In this document: positions 20,383 through 31,597 of the stretch, piece by piece
Layout: every line of letters starts with the position of its first letter
Numbering within the stretch: position 1 is the stretch's first letter
Origin: Pythium myriotylum
Lineage: Eukaryota; Oomycota; Peronosporomycetes; Pythiales; Pythiaceae
Direction: 5' to 3'
DNA length: 64,000 nt
Assembly (NCBI GenBank): GCA_023091665.1
Contig: JALJCQ010000025.1
Location: forward strand, 674,344-738,343
Translations under genes and position numbers: made by a program
The notes under the pieces: generated by a model
What the model saw: the letters and a program-made list of their open reading frames with translations, nothing else
What the model was told of the DNA's origin: nothing
The model's database searches: none

Positions 20383-21007
20383 AGCGCCCCCGCGCGCGCA
20401 TCCACCCACGTATCTGTTATTTATCGCCTGCCTACCCCAAGATACTTTCATCACCTACCTACGATGCTACCCTATTTACAACAGAGACACTAGATAGAGT
20501 TGACTAAGATACATGCAAATACAACTACCCCATAGATGAGAGAGGATTCTCAGCACCTACACGAAAGCGTCCATCCTGCGACTGTGCAGCTAGGTATGCG
20601 AGTCGAATCATCGAAAGGACGCCGTCACGTGCGACTGACGACCCGGAAAGCTCTTCTTCCACGGACGCGCGGCCCAGTTCGCCGCGCGATCCGCGGATCC
20701 TCCGCGAATTCACATCCAGCGGATCCCACGACGCGTGGCGCCGTCGCGACTGTCTGACGAAACGCCGAGTCGCTCGGTTGACAGCGCTCTTCTAGAACGA
20801 GGGGCGTCACCCAGAAATCTCACTTCATTCGCGTGAGGAGCTCCTTTCAGGAGCTCCTCTATTTGAAATGGCTACAGTACGACCTCTCGGATGTGATCAA
20901 TGCGTTTCAGCAGGGACCTTCCTCCGAGAAAGGCAACTGGGTCGCTTAGGACGAGATCAGTTGCCCGTGGTCTCGGCGGGGACGAGGGAGGATGGCGCCA
21001 ATGGCCT

Positions 21008-21038
<31 letters not shown>

Positions 21039-21093
21039 CGCGGGAGACGACAGCACTCACGAATCCTCTCGCTCTCTCTCACCAACCACGGCC
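20383..21093. other. Intergenic region between the two zinc-repeat genes
   Basis: Contains a perfect 11-bp inverted repeat with a 3-nt loop at 20835-20859 and a (GA)n tract at about 21008-21035. No gene seen. Confidence 0.6.
20835..20859. repeat. Perfect 11-bp inverted repeat
   Basis: GAGGAGCTCCT (20835-20845), spacer TTC, AGGAGCTCCTC (20849-20859). It lies about 235 bp upstream of the ATG at 21094, so it may sit in the promoter or leader of that gene. Confidence 0.85.
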
Positions 21094-22212
21094 ATGGCGA
21101 CTCGACCGCGACGCGAGTCCCTCGGGCTCACCTCCGCCATGGACCTCCTCGAAGATGTCGACTTCGAGAGCACGATGATGGTGCTCGAGCAGTCCGAGCA
21201 GAGCGGATCGACCCCATCGTCCAGTCGCCGGCGGCTCTCGTCCGTGCTGCGACGCGGATCGCTCGAGCAGTTGGACCTCAGCCTCACGAGTCTGGCGGAG
21301 CTCTTCCCTTCGAACGCGGATGCGGAAGGCTTCAACTTCCTCTCGACTGACCCGATCAATGGCGTGTCGCCGTCTCGTCGAGCGAGCACGAGCTCGGACC
21401 TGAAGATCCGACTGCCAGTGACATCCCCTGTCATCAAGACCGAGTTCCCACACTCGCCCACGATCCTCTCGCCCACGATGGATTCGTTCCTCCGCGACTC
21501 GTGGGAAGACATCAATGACATAGCAGGAAAGGCGCGGCGCACATCGTCCAAGCTGCTGGATGGTCTGTTGGGACACAGTCTGCTCAGTCCAACGGGCCCC
21601 GAGAGTCCTCGTCGACTGAGCCAGAAGCTGCCCGGTGCGGCAACGCTGCAACAGCTCAGCACTGCACCTCGCGTGGGCGTTCAGCCTCTCTTCCCCACCT
21701 CAACTCTCGTCTCTGCTCCTGTCACTCTCAACGCAAGACCAGCCACGACAGACAAGCCCAAAGCGTCCAAATCGAAGCAGCCTCGCCGAGCCAAGCAATG
21801 CATTGAGCCCAACTGCCCTCGCCGCGCGCAGTCCAACAACCGATGCAAGACTCATGGAGGAGGGGCTCGCTGCCAAGTAGAAGGATGCGACAAGAGTTCG
21901 CAAGGCGGCGGTCTCTGTCGAGCACACGGTGGAGGCAAAAAGTGCCGTGTGTCCGGATGCACGAAGGGAACCCAGCGACTCGGCCTGTGTTACCTGCACG
22001 GGGGGATCCGACGCTGTATCTATGATGGTTGTAAAAAAAAGGACCGAGGCAACGGCTACTGCATCTCTCATGGTGGCGGCCGGCGCTGCGAAGTGGAAGG
22101 CTGCGAGCGGTCAGTGCGCAAGGGCAACCACTGCCAGACGCATCTGGACGCGGACGTGAACGGGAATGCGAGTCCCTTCAAGATCAGCCGCGGCCACGGG
22201 CTGCACACGTGA
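21094..22212 (+). CDS. Cys/His 'HGGG' zinc-repeat protein (larger paralogue)
   Basis: 372 aa, ATG 21094 (GCCATGG) to TGA 22210-22212. Residues 1-235 are Ser/Leu-rich and probably disordered, with acidic N-terminal stretches (MDLLEDVDFEST) reminiscent of activation regions. A basic KASKSKQPRRAKQ segment looks like a nuclear-localisation signal. It leads into five C-x4-C-x8-C-x2-H repeats (residues about 232-356), each ending in HGGG or similar. Same family as the gene at 19867. A nuclear regulator is plausible; DNA binding is not shown by sequence alone. Confidence 0.8.
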   Translation: MATRPRRESLGLTSAMDLLEDVDFESTMMVLEQSEQSGSTPSSSRRRLSSVLRRGSLEQLDLSLTSLAELFPSNADAEGFNFLSTDPINGVSPSRRASTSSDLKIRLPVTSPVIKTEFPHSPTILSPTMDSFLRDSWEDINDIAGKARRTSSKLLDGLLGHSLLSPTGPESPRRLSQKLPGAATLQQLSTAPRVGVQPLFPTSTLVSAPVTLNARPATTDKPKASKSKQPRRAKQCIEPNCPRRAQSNNRCKTHGGGARCQVEGCDKSSQGGGLCRAHGGGKKCRVSGCTKGTQRLGLCYLHGGIRRCIYDGCKKKDRGNGYCISHGGGRRCEVEGCERSVRKGNHCQTHLDADVNGNASPFKISRGHGLHT

Positions 22213-22368
22213 GAAAGGAATATTTGGTTAGCGTTTTGATGGATGTATGAGTGTCCCGAAGCGTGGTATGAAGAAATACAACTACAAAGTGCGATTCTCT
22301 ATTTAGACAAGCATACAGTGTAACCATACGACAACGGAGGGGCTGGAGGAAGCAGAGACGATTCTTTC

Positions 22369-23461
22369 CTACAGTTGCTCCGCGAGCTGCGTGAGCGAGA
22401 AGTCGACTTTCTCGTACAGGTACACGGACGTCTTGTGGGCCCAGGACACTTTGATCTCGGCCTCCTCGGGCGGCTGCACGTAGTCGACGCAGAAGTTGCC
22501 AGCGCGCGCGCACTTGAGCGGGCGGTGGCGCTCGCAGATCTTGCGCAGCGTGATGACGCGTCGCAGGTTGGGCATGTTGCTGAGTACGTCGAGCACTTTG
22601 AGCATGAGCTCGGGCGTGAAGCAGACGTTGTTGATGAACACGACGGTCGCGTCCACGACCGGTGCGGCGGCCGGCGGCTTGAGGATATCGCCCTGGACGA
22701 TCTTGATCTCCTTGTCGTTGAGCACGGGCAGACGCATTTTCTCCAGCCGCTCGAGCGCGCGCGCGCCTTCCTGGACGCGGTTCTGCATGAGCTCAATGCC
22801 CTTGGCGACCATGCACGGCGTCTGCAGCGCGACCTGCACGACGATCTTGCCCGTGCCGCATCCGAGATCGTAGAACACGTCGTCGGCCTGCAGCTTGAGC
22901 AGCGGGAGCACGGTCTCGGCGATGGACTCGGGCGAGACCTCGCCGTAGGTGAGCAGTCGTCGAAAGTCGTTGGCGCTCAGCTCCTCGACGATCTCCGACA
23001 TCTCGCACTGGGTCGTCTCCTTGACCGTCTGCATCGAGAGCTTGTACATCTCGCGGTCGTCCTGCTCCTGCTCCTCGTACAGCTTCTCAATGATCTACGG
23101 TTTCAATCCCCACACATCCGAGCGTTAGTTTCGCGGCCGCCCCCTTGGAAGGGCATCTATAGAACCGTACCTCGATGACGCGCGCGTCCGAGAGCTCGGT
23201 GCTCTCGAGGCGCTTGGCGAGCGTGTCTTTGCTCTTGGGCGCTCGCGGCGCGCGCTTGCGCTTGGCGTCGCCGTCGAGCGGCGAGACGCCCCAGGCCAGC
23301 GCGAGGCGGCGGCGCTCGCGCAGCACGACGGCGTCGGGCGGCGACTCGACGACGAAGCGCGCGGCGTCGTCGTCGTCGCCCGAGAGCGGCGAGTCGGCGC
23401 CCGCGTGGGGCGAGCGCGCGCGGCGGTGGGCGTTGCGCGGGGCCGACGCGGCGCGGGGCAT
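22369..23461 (-). CDS. DOT1-fold SAM methyltransferase, two exons
   Basis: Exon 1 is 23461-23171 (97 codons, ATG), the intron 23170-23095 (76 nt, GTACGG...CCGTAG, phase 0) and exon 2 23094-22369 (stop TAG); 338 aa. The N-terminus is basic and low-complexity with a KRKRAPRAPKSK nuclear-type signal. The catalytic part has the SAM-binding loop FYDLGCGTGKIVVQVAL, an acidic GIEL strand end, and VVFINNVCFTPEL, matching the DOT1 pattern in which Asn residues follow strand 4. DOT1 proteins methylate histone H3 Lys79. The family's usual SAM loop reads GSGVG where this one reads GCGTG, so a related class I substrate is possible. Confidence 0.75.
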
Positions 23462-23675
23462 GGCCTACTGACTTGAGGGGGCAATTCAAACTTTGAAATG
23501 GCGGCGTTCAAAAATGGAGGGGCCAGATGAGGGCGTGGACTGGGGTGGACCACATGGAAGGAAGGGGAGATGGGATGGGGAGGGAAATCTGCGACGTGTG
23601 CAGCTCACTTGAAGGCAGCAAGCCATCCATCCATCAAACAGGAGGGAGCGGGCTCGAGTGGGGTCTATTGGAGCC

Positions 23676-24716
23676 ATGGCGGCGTCGAGAACGATGGGGG
23701 TGCCGAGCTGCGTGGCGCTGCAGTGCGCGTACGACGAGCCGAGGTTCTTCGTGCGGGACTGCTTTGGAGACTACTACGCGCGGATCCTGCGTCTCTTCAA
23801 CGAGGGCAAGAGCCACGTGACGCTCACGGGCTCGCCCGGTGCGATGCAGCACTCTTCTTGACCTCTAGGCACTGTTTCATTTGACCGATGATGTGTTTTG
23901 TTGCAAGGCGTCGGCAAGTCGGTCTTCTTACTCTACTTCTTCTCGCGCCTCAGCTGCGAGCACCCGCACATGACCATCGTCATGCGCTGCTTCGACGACA
24001 ACGACTCCTATGCGAAGCGCACGGTCGTTTGGAAAGATGGTGTCTTCGAAGAGATTGAGAACGACGACTTGCTCGCCTATATTGTCGAGGCGGCCGGATC
24101 TTTGCTGGTGCACCTCTTGGACGGCCAGCCAGCGGAAGCTTCGCTCGCCGGCCGCTGGCTGTGTTGTGCGAGTCCAAACAACCGCTGGTTCGCAACGCAC
24201 TCGTCTGACACTCGCCACCAGGTGCTGTGCATGCCGCTGTGGACGACCGACGAATTCCTGCATGCTGCGAATGCCTTGGGACGCGACGATCTGCTGGAGC
24301 CTGAGCTCCCGATCGATTCCGACGACGAAAGCAGCGAAGGTAGCGAGGATGGCGAAGACGATGAGGTTGAAGACGGAGAAGATGCGATGGGCAGCGAGCA
24401 AGACGACGTCGACGTGATGGAAGACGAAGAAGAGGTTGTAGATATAGTGAAAGAGCAAGGAGGCGATGCAGAAGAGGGCGTCGACTCAGTGGAAGATGAA
24501 AGGGGCGATGCGGATGTGGAGAAAGATGAAGGAGCGAGCGAGCATACCGTTGCCGACATTTGGTCGCTTCGAGACGACGAGAGCGATGAGACGTATGAAC
24601 CACCGAAGCAACAGCAGCAAGCTCTCTACGGCCACGTGGAAAGCGATGAAGAAGTCCAGGAATGTATCCGCTCCTATCGGACATGCGACGCCAAGCCAGT
24701 CTCGAAGACGCGGTGA
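23676..24716 (+). CDS. Crinkler-like P-loop NTPase, two exons (possibly with a further 3' exon)
   Basis: Exon 1 is 23676-23838, the intron 23839-23907 (69 nt, GTGCGA...TGCAAG, phase 1) and exon 2 23908-24716; 323 aa. The intron splits the Walker A motif, which joins to GSPGVGKS at about residues 52-59. The context (LTGSPGVGKSVFLLYFFSR), followed by LLVHLLDGQPA as probable Walker B, is typical of the NTPase region of oomycete Crinkler-type proteins. No LFLAK-type N-terminal translocation motif and no signal peptide are present, so this may be a housekeeping relative, not a secreted effector. The C-terminal third is a very acidic Glu/Asp tract. A 114-aa open frame at 24662-25006 looks coding and may be a further exon or the result of a frameshift; I could not place a convincing intron. 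Confidence 0.65.
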
Positions 24717-25006
24717 TCGAATTCCGCGCCAAATTGTTTGGAGGCCTCGCGCGTCCGTGCCTCACACGCGACGAAGCAGTCGTCCTCGACCACTACCGCC
24801 GCCTCAATCAAACAGCTGACCAGGTGGATCCGTTGGCTCTTCTCTCGATGACGAGAGACACGCTCCACCACAACCAGGTCGACGAACTGGTCGTGTATGA
24901 GCCAACTGACAGTCCACCATACTACAAGAAGGTCTTGGCATCCAATTTCGTCCAAAAGATGCTCACGACGAAGACGAGAATAGCCATGGAATGCTTCGAG
25001 TCGTAA
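24662..25006 (+). CDS. Probable 3' part of the Crinkler-like gene, or separate small ORF
   Basis: An open frame of 114 codons overlapping the end of the NTPase ORF in another frame. The translation has protein-like composition (DAVIEFRAKLFGG, KKVLASNFVQKM). It could be joined by an unrecognised intron or be the product of a one-base indel. No domain recognised. Confidence 0.4.
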   Translation: MYPLLSDMRRQASLEDAVIEFRAKLFGGLARPCLTRDEAVVLDHYRRLNQTADQVDPLALLSMTRDTLHHNQVDELVVYEPTDSPPYYKKVLASNFVQKMLTTKTRIAMECFES

Positions 25007-25220
25007 AGATGTGGTTTATTTCAGTGCTGCTGTCTGGGGTAGACTGAGTGCGATGAGATGGCAGTTCAAGGTGCTCAGTCGTTATGAGGCAGTTCGTGGT
25101 ATTTCGCATTGGGAGTATTAGAACCGAATGAAGAAAAAGCGAATGAATGCATGACATTGACTTAGCTAGCGACACGCAAAGAGGTGACTTGATGGCAACG
25201 CCAGGAGACGACCGGTCGAC

Positions 25221-26178
25221 TTACAAGTGCGAGCTGGCCGTCTTGGGTGCCGTCCACTGGTAGCGGCCGCGGTGGTACTCGAAGCCGACGCGAGTCGTGA
25301 GCTCGTCGCTCTCCTTGGGCCCTCGAGAGCCGAACTTGTACGGCAGCGGCTTGATCTTCTTGCCCTCGATTTCGTTGAGCAGTGGCGTGAAGATCTTCCA
25401 CGCGGCGCGCAGCTCATCATCACGCACGAACGCGGCCTGCTTGCCGCGGAGCACGTCGAGGATCAAACGCGTGTACGCGTCCGGCACCTCGGTACCTTCG
25501 TAGCGCTGCGAGTACGACAGGTCGAGCTCGCTCGAGATGGCCGATGTCGCGAGGCCGGGGCTCTTGACGTTGACCTTCATGTACACGGCCTCGCTGGGCT
25601 GCAAGCGCATGACGAGCTCCTGGAGTGGGATCTCGACGTCCGGGAACATGTGCGCCGATCCCGGCGGCGGTCGGAACTGGATGCGGATCTCGCCCTTGCG
25701 CTCGTTGAGGGCCTTGCCGGCCTTCATGATGAACGGCACGCCATCCCAGCGCGCGTTGTTCACGCGCAAGACGCAAGTCGCGAACGTAGGGGTGACAGAT
25801 CCCTTTGGCACTGTCGGGTCCTCGAGGTAGCCAGGCTCGTTGAGCTCGGCGTTGCCCTGATACTGACCGATGACGGTCTCATCAAGCGAAATGGGCTGGA
25901 TGCAGTTGAGCACCTTGACCTTCTCGTCACGCACGTAGTTGGAGTAGTCCTGGCCCGAGGCAAGCACGGGCGGCTCCATGGCGATGAGCGAGAGCACCTG
26001 CAGCAGGTGGTTCTGCATGACATCGCGAATGATACCAAACGAGTCGAAGTAGCCGCCGCGGCCCTCCGTGCCGATGTCCTCCTTGAACGTGATGGTCACG
26101 CTCGAGATGTAGTTGCGGTTCCACATGGGCTCAAAGATGGTGTTGGCGAAGCGCAGCACGAGCAGGTTCTGCACCATC

Positions 26179-26212
<34 letters not shown>

Positions 26213-26891
26213 CGTCCTCGGTGTAGAGCGCGCCCATGTCGCGCGAGAGCTGGTCGAACGACGTGAGGTCGTGGCCGAAGGGCTTCTCGACGATGAGGCG
26301 GTTCCATCCGCGCGACGTCAGCGCGGCCTTCTTGATGCTCGTGCCGATGGGCACAAAGACCGTCGGTGGGATCGCAAAGTAGAAGAGGCGGTTGTTGGTG
26401 GCGTGGCCCGTCTCGTCCTCGAGCAGCTCCATCTCGTGGGAGACCTTGCCGACGTCGTCGGCCGAGTCGTAGGCGCCGGCGCGGTAGATGCACTTGTCGA
26501 GGAACTTTTGCTTCTTGGCGAGCGCGGCCTCGTCGTCCTTTTTGACCTTGAGGAACGAGTCGAGGTGCTTGCGGAAGTCCTCGTCCGACTTTTGGCTGCG
26601 CGCGTAGCCGACGATGATGGCGTGCTCGGGCAGGTAGCCGCTCATGTAGAGCGCGAAGAGCGACGGGTAGGTCTTTTTCTTGGCGAGATCGCCCGAGGCG
26701 CCAATGACAAAGATCGTGAGGCCGGCGTCGAGGAACTCGCACGAGTGGTGCTCGTCCGGGTGGAGTTCCATGCCGCTGGTGGGCGTGGAGAGAGAGAGGC
26801 GGCTGGCCATCTTGCGCGGGTGGGTCTTGTGGTCGGAGGCCTCTCGCTTGGGGCGGAGATTGGAGAGTCGGCGCTTGAACTGCGTGAGCAT
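25221..26891 (-). CDS. zwf: Glucose-6-phosphate 1-dehydrogenase
   Basis: 556 aa, ATG 26891-26889 to TAA 25223-25221, intronless. Oxidises glucose 6-phosphate to 6-phosphogluconolactone, reducing NADP+, the first step of the oxidative pentose phosphate pathway, in the cytosol. NADP-binding GASGDLAKK at residues 64-72; active-site RIDHYLGKE at 230-238; VEKPFGHD at 201-208; FANTIFEPMWNRNYI and YFDSFGIIRDVMQNH follow as expected. Length is slightly above the usual 480-520 aa because of a basic, Ser-rich N-terminal extension of about 55 residues, which could be a regulatory or weak targeting sequence. All key residues are present. Confidence 0.97.
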
Positions 26892-27651
26892 TCTGAGAGG
26901 GGATCCTCGGGGTTCTGCTTGGGAGCTGCTGGGAAGCCACTCAAACGGGTACTGTGGGCGACTGTTTTATTACGAGGGGGGCCGAATATGGTCGAAAGAA
27001 AGGAAAGAAAGAAGGAAAACAGATTCGTAATCAGGCGTCGACGTCATCTGATGACCTCTGGAAATGAATCTACTAAACAAGAAGAGGGCGTCATCACCAC
27101 TGAAAGCAAAGTCGAGCAGCCTGTGAGAACGCATACTGGGGTACAGTGTACCGCTGTCGATGGTTGGCGCAAACAGCCGCGCGCCCCCATTCCGACGTGC
27201 CCAACCGCAGCTCGCGACGCGATCTTGAAGCGTGTCTCTCGTCTGGTCCGAGCGTCAACACTGGCGTCCGGAGTGAAGTTGGCTTGCGTCGCGGATGCGT
27301 CATCGGCGCCGCGTGATGGCGTCGCTCTGTGGGGCCATGGGAGCCCAGGGCCCCATCGCAGAGGCTCCAGCCGATCGCGTGGACGGAAAGGACGGAGCGA
27401 AAACGAGATTCGTTGGGGATCTACTGGGTTAAGAGATCTCCTAGAACACGGCAAAAGTGGGCGGTCGCTTCGAATGTCTTGGATGAGTATATTTTCCAGT
27501 GCATTGGCCGTGATGATGTGAGATGTACTGTGATAGGTCATTTAAGGAACGGTTTGATTGGATGAAGAATCGAATCGATCCTTAACCCATCTCTGCGAAA
27601 CGAGATCGAATCAGCGCACATCAATCTCGGCTCTCGGAGCCAATCGCAGAA
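26892..27651. other. Divergent intergenic region, 760 bp
   Basis: Promoter space between the G6PD gene (-) and the MLO-like gene (+). Includes an A/G-rich stretch at 26995-27025. No gene or RNA seen. Confidence 0.6.
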
Positions 27652-29901
27652 ATGGCGCGTGCGACGCTCTGCGCGGCGCTGGCGCTCGCCACGGCGCATG
27701 GTACCGAATGCATCGTGATCTCAGCGACGCGTTGTCCAATTCCGGCGTTCTAACTCGCTCTGCGTGTCTCGCTAGTCGCCGCGGTCGCCGAGCATGTCGA
27801 AAGTCCCGAGAGTCTGGCTCACCATCAAGACCACACGCGCGACGCCGTCGTGGCGCTGGCGTCGCTCACGGCGCTCGTCGCTGTGTCGATCGTCTTCGAG
27901 GTGCTCACGGAACTGCTGCGCGAGTCCACGGACGAGCTCAACATGCCCTTTGTCAACGCAGTCTTCAGCGAGCTCACGACACTCGGCTTCATCGGGCTGC
28001 TACTCTTCGTGGTCACCAAGCTCGAGATGCTGCCGAGGCTCTCGCGAGCGTACCTGGGCGAGCCTGAGAAGCTACAGGAGACCATCGAGGTGCTCCACAT
28101 GGGTCTCTTCTTCTTCGTTGTCATCTTCCTCGTGCTCTGCTGCGGACTGCTGCGGCTCGGCATCCACGCGCAACGCGAGTGGCATGAATTTGAGCGCGGC
28201 GCGACCGACGTGAAGGCCGCAGCCGCCGACTTTGTCGAGGCCACGGAGCCGCCCAGCTCATGGCGCCAGTGGCTCTCGTTGTCTCGCGTCCATCGGGCGA
28301 GTAAGGCACGTCGCGAGATGGTCTACCTCTCGCTGCGCCAACGGTTCGTGGACTTTCGCTCGAACCACCCCGACCCAGAGACGGCCAAGCGACTCGCGAA
28401 GGACTTCCAGCTGCACCCGGAAATCGAGTTCCCGTTCAACGAGTATCTGTCCATCATCTCGGGCGAAGTCATGGCTCGGCTAATCGAGATTGACTGGTCC
28501 ACGTGGGTTGTGCTCGAGATCTGCCTAGTAGTTGTCGTCGCCGTGTGCTGGCAGCTCAACGACGGCGGAGAGGTTGCTGTGTTGCTAGTCGTTGGCTTTC
28601 TCCTGGTCGTGATGAATGACTTTGTCCACCGCCGCATCCGCTGCATGCGTGAACTGCTCACACCCACGCAGCTCGTGGAAGAGGCCGAGCGACTGCGACG
28701 AGATAACGCGTGGCGGGCAGACCACCACTTGAGTCTCCTCCCAGTCGACGAGACCAGCGCGATCCTCGAGGCAGCCACGTCACTTCCAAGTGACGAAGGT
28801 TTCCCTCCGCCGTACGCCGCGATGATGCCGAGCAGCGGAGGTGCACTGTCGGAACTTGCGTTGGCTCGTCGGCAGCGAATGCTTCTCGGTGGAGGCAAAG
28901 GCAACGGTGTGCGACTCGCACTCTTCTCAACGCGGCTCGTGTTCTTGCTCACGGCGATGCACCTGGCCACGTTCCTTATGCGTACGTCGTCTCAGGTTCT
29001 TGCACTGAAGACCAATGGGCTCGTGAAGTTCGCGCTGATCAGTCTCTTCCTGCTTCCAAGTGTACTTGTGACCCTGCTCTCTGTACGGATCGCTCGCGAT
29101 GGGCTCTATGCCTTCAGCGTCGAGCATCTGAAGGTCCACCGCGTCATCTCGCGCGTGATGCGTATCCAGAAGGCGCGTCGCACGCTACGCACACTTCGCT
29201 TCGTGGCTGAGATGAAGATCTACCTTCGCGAGGCAGCGCAGCGACAGTCACTCACTGAAAAACAACCAAGCTCCATGTCGTGTCAGGCGATCACGTTGGC
29301 CAAGTCCAAGTCGCTCAGCGACCTCGTACCCGTCCGGCATAGTAATGCTCGCATCGTGCATCGCTCCAGCACAGCGCCTCCTTTACCTGCCAAGTCGGCG
29401 CCTTCGTCTGCTGGAGCCAACCTCAAGTCTCGCGTCAAGAAGAATTGGGACGAGAAGCTCCGCCGCGAGATCTTCGGGATCTTTTGCCTGTTCGATGTCG
29501 ACGAGTCAGGCTGCATCTCTCGCAACGAGATGGCCAACTTGCTGCTCGCTTTGACTCACGATCTTGACGTCCAGCAGCTCGGTCGGCTCATGGACGACCT
29601 CGTGGGCGATGATCCATCCTGCTCGGAGATCACGTTCGAGGACTTTCACGACTGGTGCCGCGCCAATATCCAGCAGTGCTCGCTGGTGAAGGAGCACCTC
29701 GTCCACGAGATCTTCCGAATGATTGATGTGGACAAGAGCGGCTTCATCACAGTGGACGAGTTCATCGTCGTCTTCCGCACACTCGGTCAGACACTCGACC
29801 ACGACGACGTGCGCGAGCTAGTGTGTCAAATGGACCGTAACGCCGACGGCAAGATCGACTTGGAGGAGTTCAGCAAGATGCTCCGGAAGCATGAGGTGTG
29901 A
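27652..29901 (+). CDS. MLO-like membrane protein with C-terminal EF-hands, two exons
   Basis: Exon 1 is 27652-27700 (ATG), the intron 27701-27775 (75 nt, GTACCG...CGCTAG, phase 1) and exon 2 27776-29901; 724 aa. The spliced N-terminus (MARATLCAALALATAHVAAV) is a good signal peptide, supporting the intron. Several hydrophobic segments (SLTALVAVSIVFEV, FFFVVIFLVLCCGLL, VVLEICLVVVVAVCW, VAVLLVVGFLLVV and two near 29000) and the FVDFRSNHP/FPFNEYL region match MLO topology. MLO proteins in plants are plasma-membrane, calmodulin-binding calcium-channel-like proteins. Here the calmodulin site appears replaced by a built-in sensor: loops DVDESGCISRNE, DVDKSGFITVDE and DRNADGKIDLEE are canonical EF-hands, with one degenerate hand between the first two. 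Confidence 0.85.
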
Positions 29902-30334
29902 TGAGCAGCGAGCCATGCGACGAGGTATCTACAAGTGTACTGTAGCATGGTCTGTCGCTGTCCGGTGGTGTGGGCGTCGTGGGTCAGAGATGGCAGAGGC
30001 AGGCCATGGAGTTCTCCCATCATGGGAGAGGATGAACATGCCTGTTCTAGCATTGGAGAACCCGGGTGTTCATGTCCCAGGAACTGTCGCTGCTGTGGCG
30101 TGGTGCTGATCATGGCGGAGGAGGCTCCTCACGACAATGATCGGGAGGAGCCTTCTCTGTTGACAGAACGACTAACGATGGGGAGAGGAGTCTCCTCTTC
30201 TTTTCTGGAAGGAGACAACTCAGAAGGATGGCGATGAGCAGAGCACTAGGATGTAGATACCAACCAAATAAAAGTGTATTGATGGGAGGCGTCAAAGCAA
30301 GCAGGAAGGCGTCCCCGAGTCTACTGTCCACTGC
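29902..30334. other. Convergent 3' intergenic region
   Basis: Lies between the MLO-like (+) and EGF-like (-) stop codons. Several short GGAG/CTCC inverted repeats at 30116-30205 could form hairpins near 3' ends. No gene seen. Confidence 0.5.
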
Positions 30335-31597
30335 TTACAAGGCAAACACGGCGGCGGCCGTAGCCACCAGCGCGACGGCCGAGGCCGCGAGCGTCGAGGA
30401 GGACGAGGCCGTGGTCGGCGCAGGCGTCGACGTCGACGAGTTGGAGGCCTGCTTGACCTTGACGCCGCAGTTGGTGTCGGTGTAGCCGGTGTCGCACTGG
30501 CACTGGTACGACTTGGTCTGGAGCAGACGGTTGAGGTTCGGCGCCGAGACGGTGCCGGCACCGCCCGAACCAGAGCCCTCCGAGGTGGACGACGGCTTGG
30601 AGGTCGTCGAGGTCGGCTTCTTGGTGGTCGTCGGGGTCGTCGTGGTCGAGTTGGAGGCCGAGCCAGCCGAGGCCGACGAGTCCGAGGAGCCGGCCGAGCC
30701 AGCCGTCGGGACCGTGCCCGAGGAGCTGCCGTCGGCGCCGAGCGTCGAGTCGCCGCTGCTGACGACGCACTTGCCGTGGCCGCCGCAGACCTTGGTCGAG
30801 TCGTACGTGGGGTCGCACTGCGCGCACTTGTTGCCGGTCGTGCCGAGCGGGCAGTTCGTGCACTCGTTGGTTGTGAGGTCGCAGGTGCCGCCGCCGCAGA
30901 CACCGTTGTTGTAGCACTTGTTGTTGACGATCTTCTCGCAGTACTTGCCCGAGAACCCAATGTTGCACTTGCACGAGTAGGACATGGAGTTGACCGAGTT
31001 GGGTGAGCACGTGCCCTGGCTCGAGCAGACGAACGTGGATCCCTGCGGGTTCTTGGGGTTCACGCAGTTCTCGGCGATGATCTCCGAGTAGTTGAAGGAC
31101 GAGGCGACCTTGTCGGACTTGGAGTTCTTCTGGAAGAGCAGCCGCGAGCCGTCAAAGTCGACGCAGCCGTAGATGACGCCGACCTGGTCGGTCTGGTTGG
31201 TGGGGTTGGCCGGGTTCTGGATGAAGAGACACTCGACGGCGCCCTTGGTCGAGTTGTTGGACTCGCCCGAGCCGGCGGGGATGCACTTGATGCCCGTGCC
31301 TTCCGGGATGATGTAGGCGCAGACGCTCGAGATCTCGCGGAAGCTGGTGCCCCAGGTGGTGGAGAAGGAGGGGCAGAGGCCCGGCTGCGTGCCCGTGCAC
31401 ACGGGGTTACCGGCGGCCGTGGGGAGACACTGCTTGACGTCGGTGACGGCGTCGCGCGTGGTCTGCACGCTGACGCACGTGTACTTATCGACGCAGTCCT
31501 TGTCGTCCTTGCAGTAGCCGGGCTTGCCCTTGCCGGAGGCGGCGTCGGCCGCGGCGGCGAGCGCGCCGAGCGCCACGACGAGCGAGAGGAGCTTCAT
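30335..31597 (-). CDS. Secreted, probably GPI-anchored EGF-like protein
   Basis: 420 aa, ATG 31597-31595 to TAA 30337-30335. The in-frame extension to 32074 is rejected because the signal peptide MKLLSLVVALGALAAAADA starts at this ATG. The mature protein is Cys-rich: residues about 28-230 form an unrecognised Cys-rich domain. Then come an EGF-like module ending YSCKCNIGFSGKYCE, a second Cys-rich segment (CYNNGVCGGGTCD...), a Ser/Thr/Pro-rich stalk (TTTTPTTTKKPTSTTSK), and a third EGF-like signature (YQCQCDTGYTDTNC). The C-terminus has a small-residue site then a hydrophobic tail (LAASAVALVATAAAVFAL), a typical GPI signal. Probably a cell-surface protein; ligand unknown. Confidence 0.85.
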   Translation of the reverse strand: MKLLSLVVALGALAAAADAASGKGKPGYCKDDKDCVDKYTCVSVQTTRDAVTDVKQCLPTAAGNPVCTGTQPGLCPSFSTTWGTSFREISSVCAYIIPEGTGIKCIPAGSGESNNSTKGAVECLFIQNPANPTNQTDQVGVIYGCVDFDGSRLLFQKNSKSDKVASSFNYSEIIAENCVNPKNPQGSTFVCSSQGTCSPNSVNSMSYSCKCNIGFSGKYCEKIVNNKCYNNGVCGGGTCDLTTNECTNCPLGTTGNKCAQCDPTYDSTKVCGGHGKCVVSSGDSTLGADGSSSGTVPTAGSAGSSDSSASAGSASNSTTTTPTTTKKPTSTTSKPSSTSEGSGSGGAGTVSAPNLNRLLQTKSYQCQCDTGYTDTNCGVKVKQASNSSTSTPAPTTASSSSTLAASAVALVATAAAVFAL

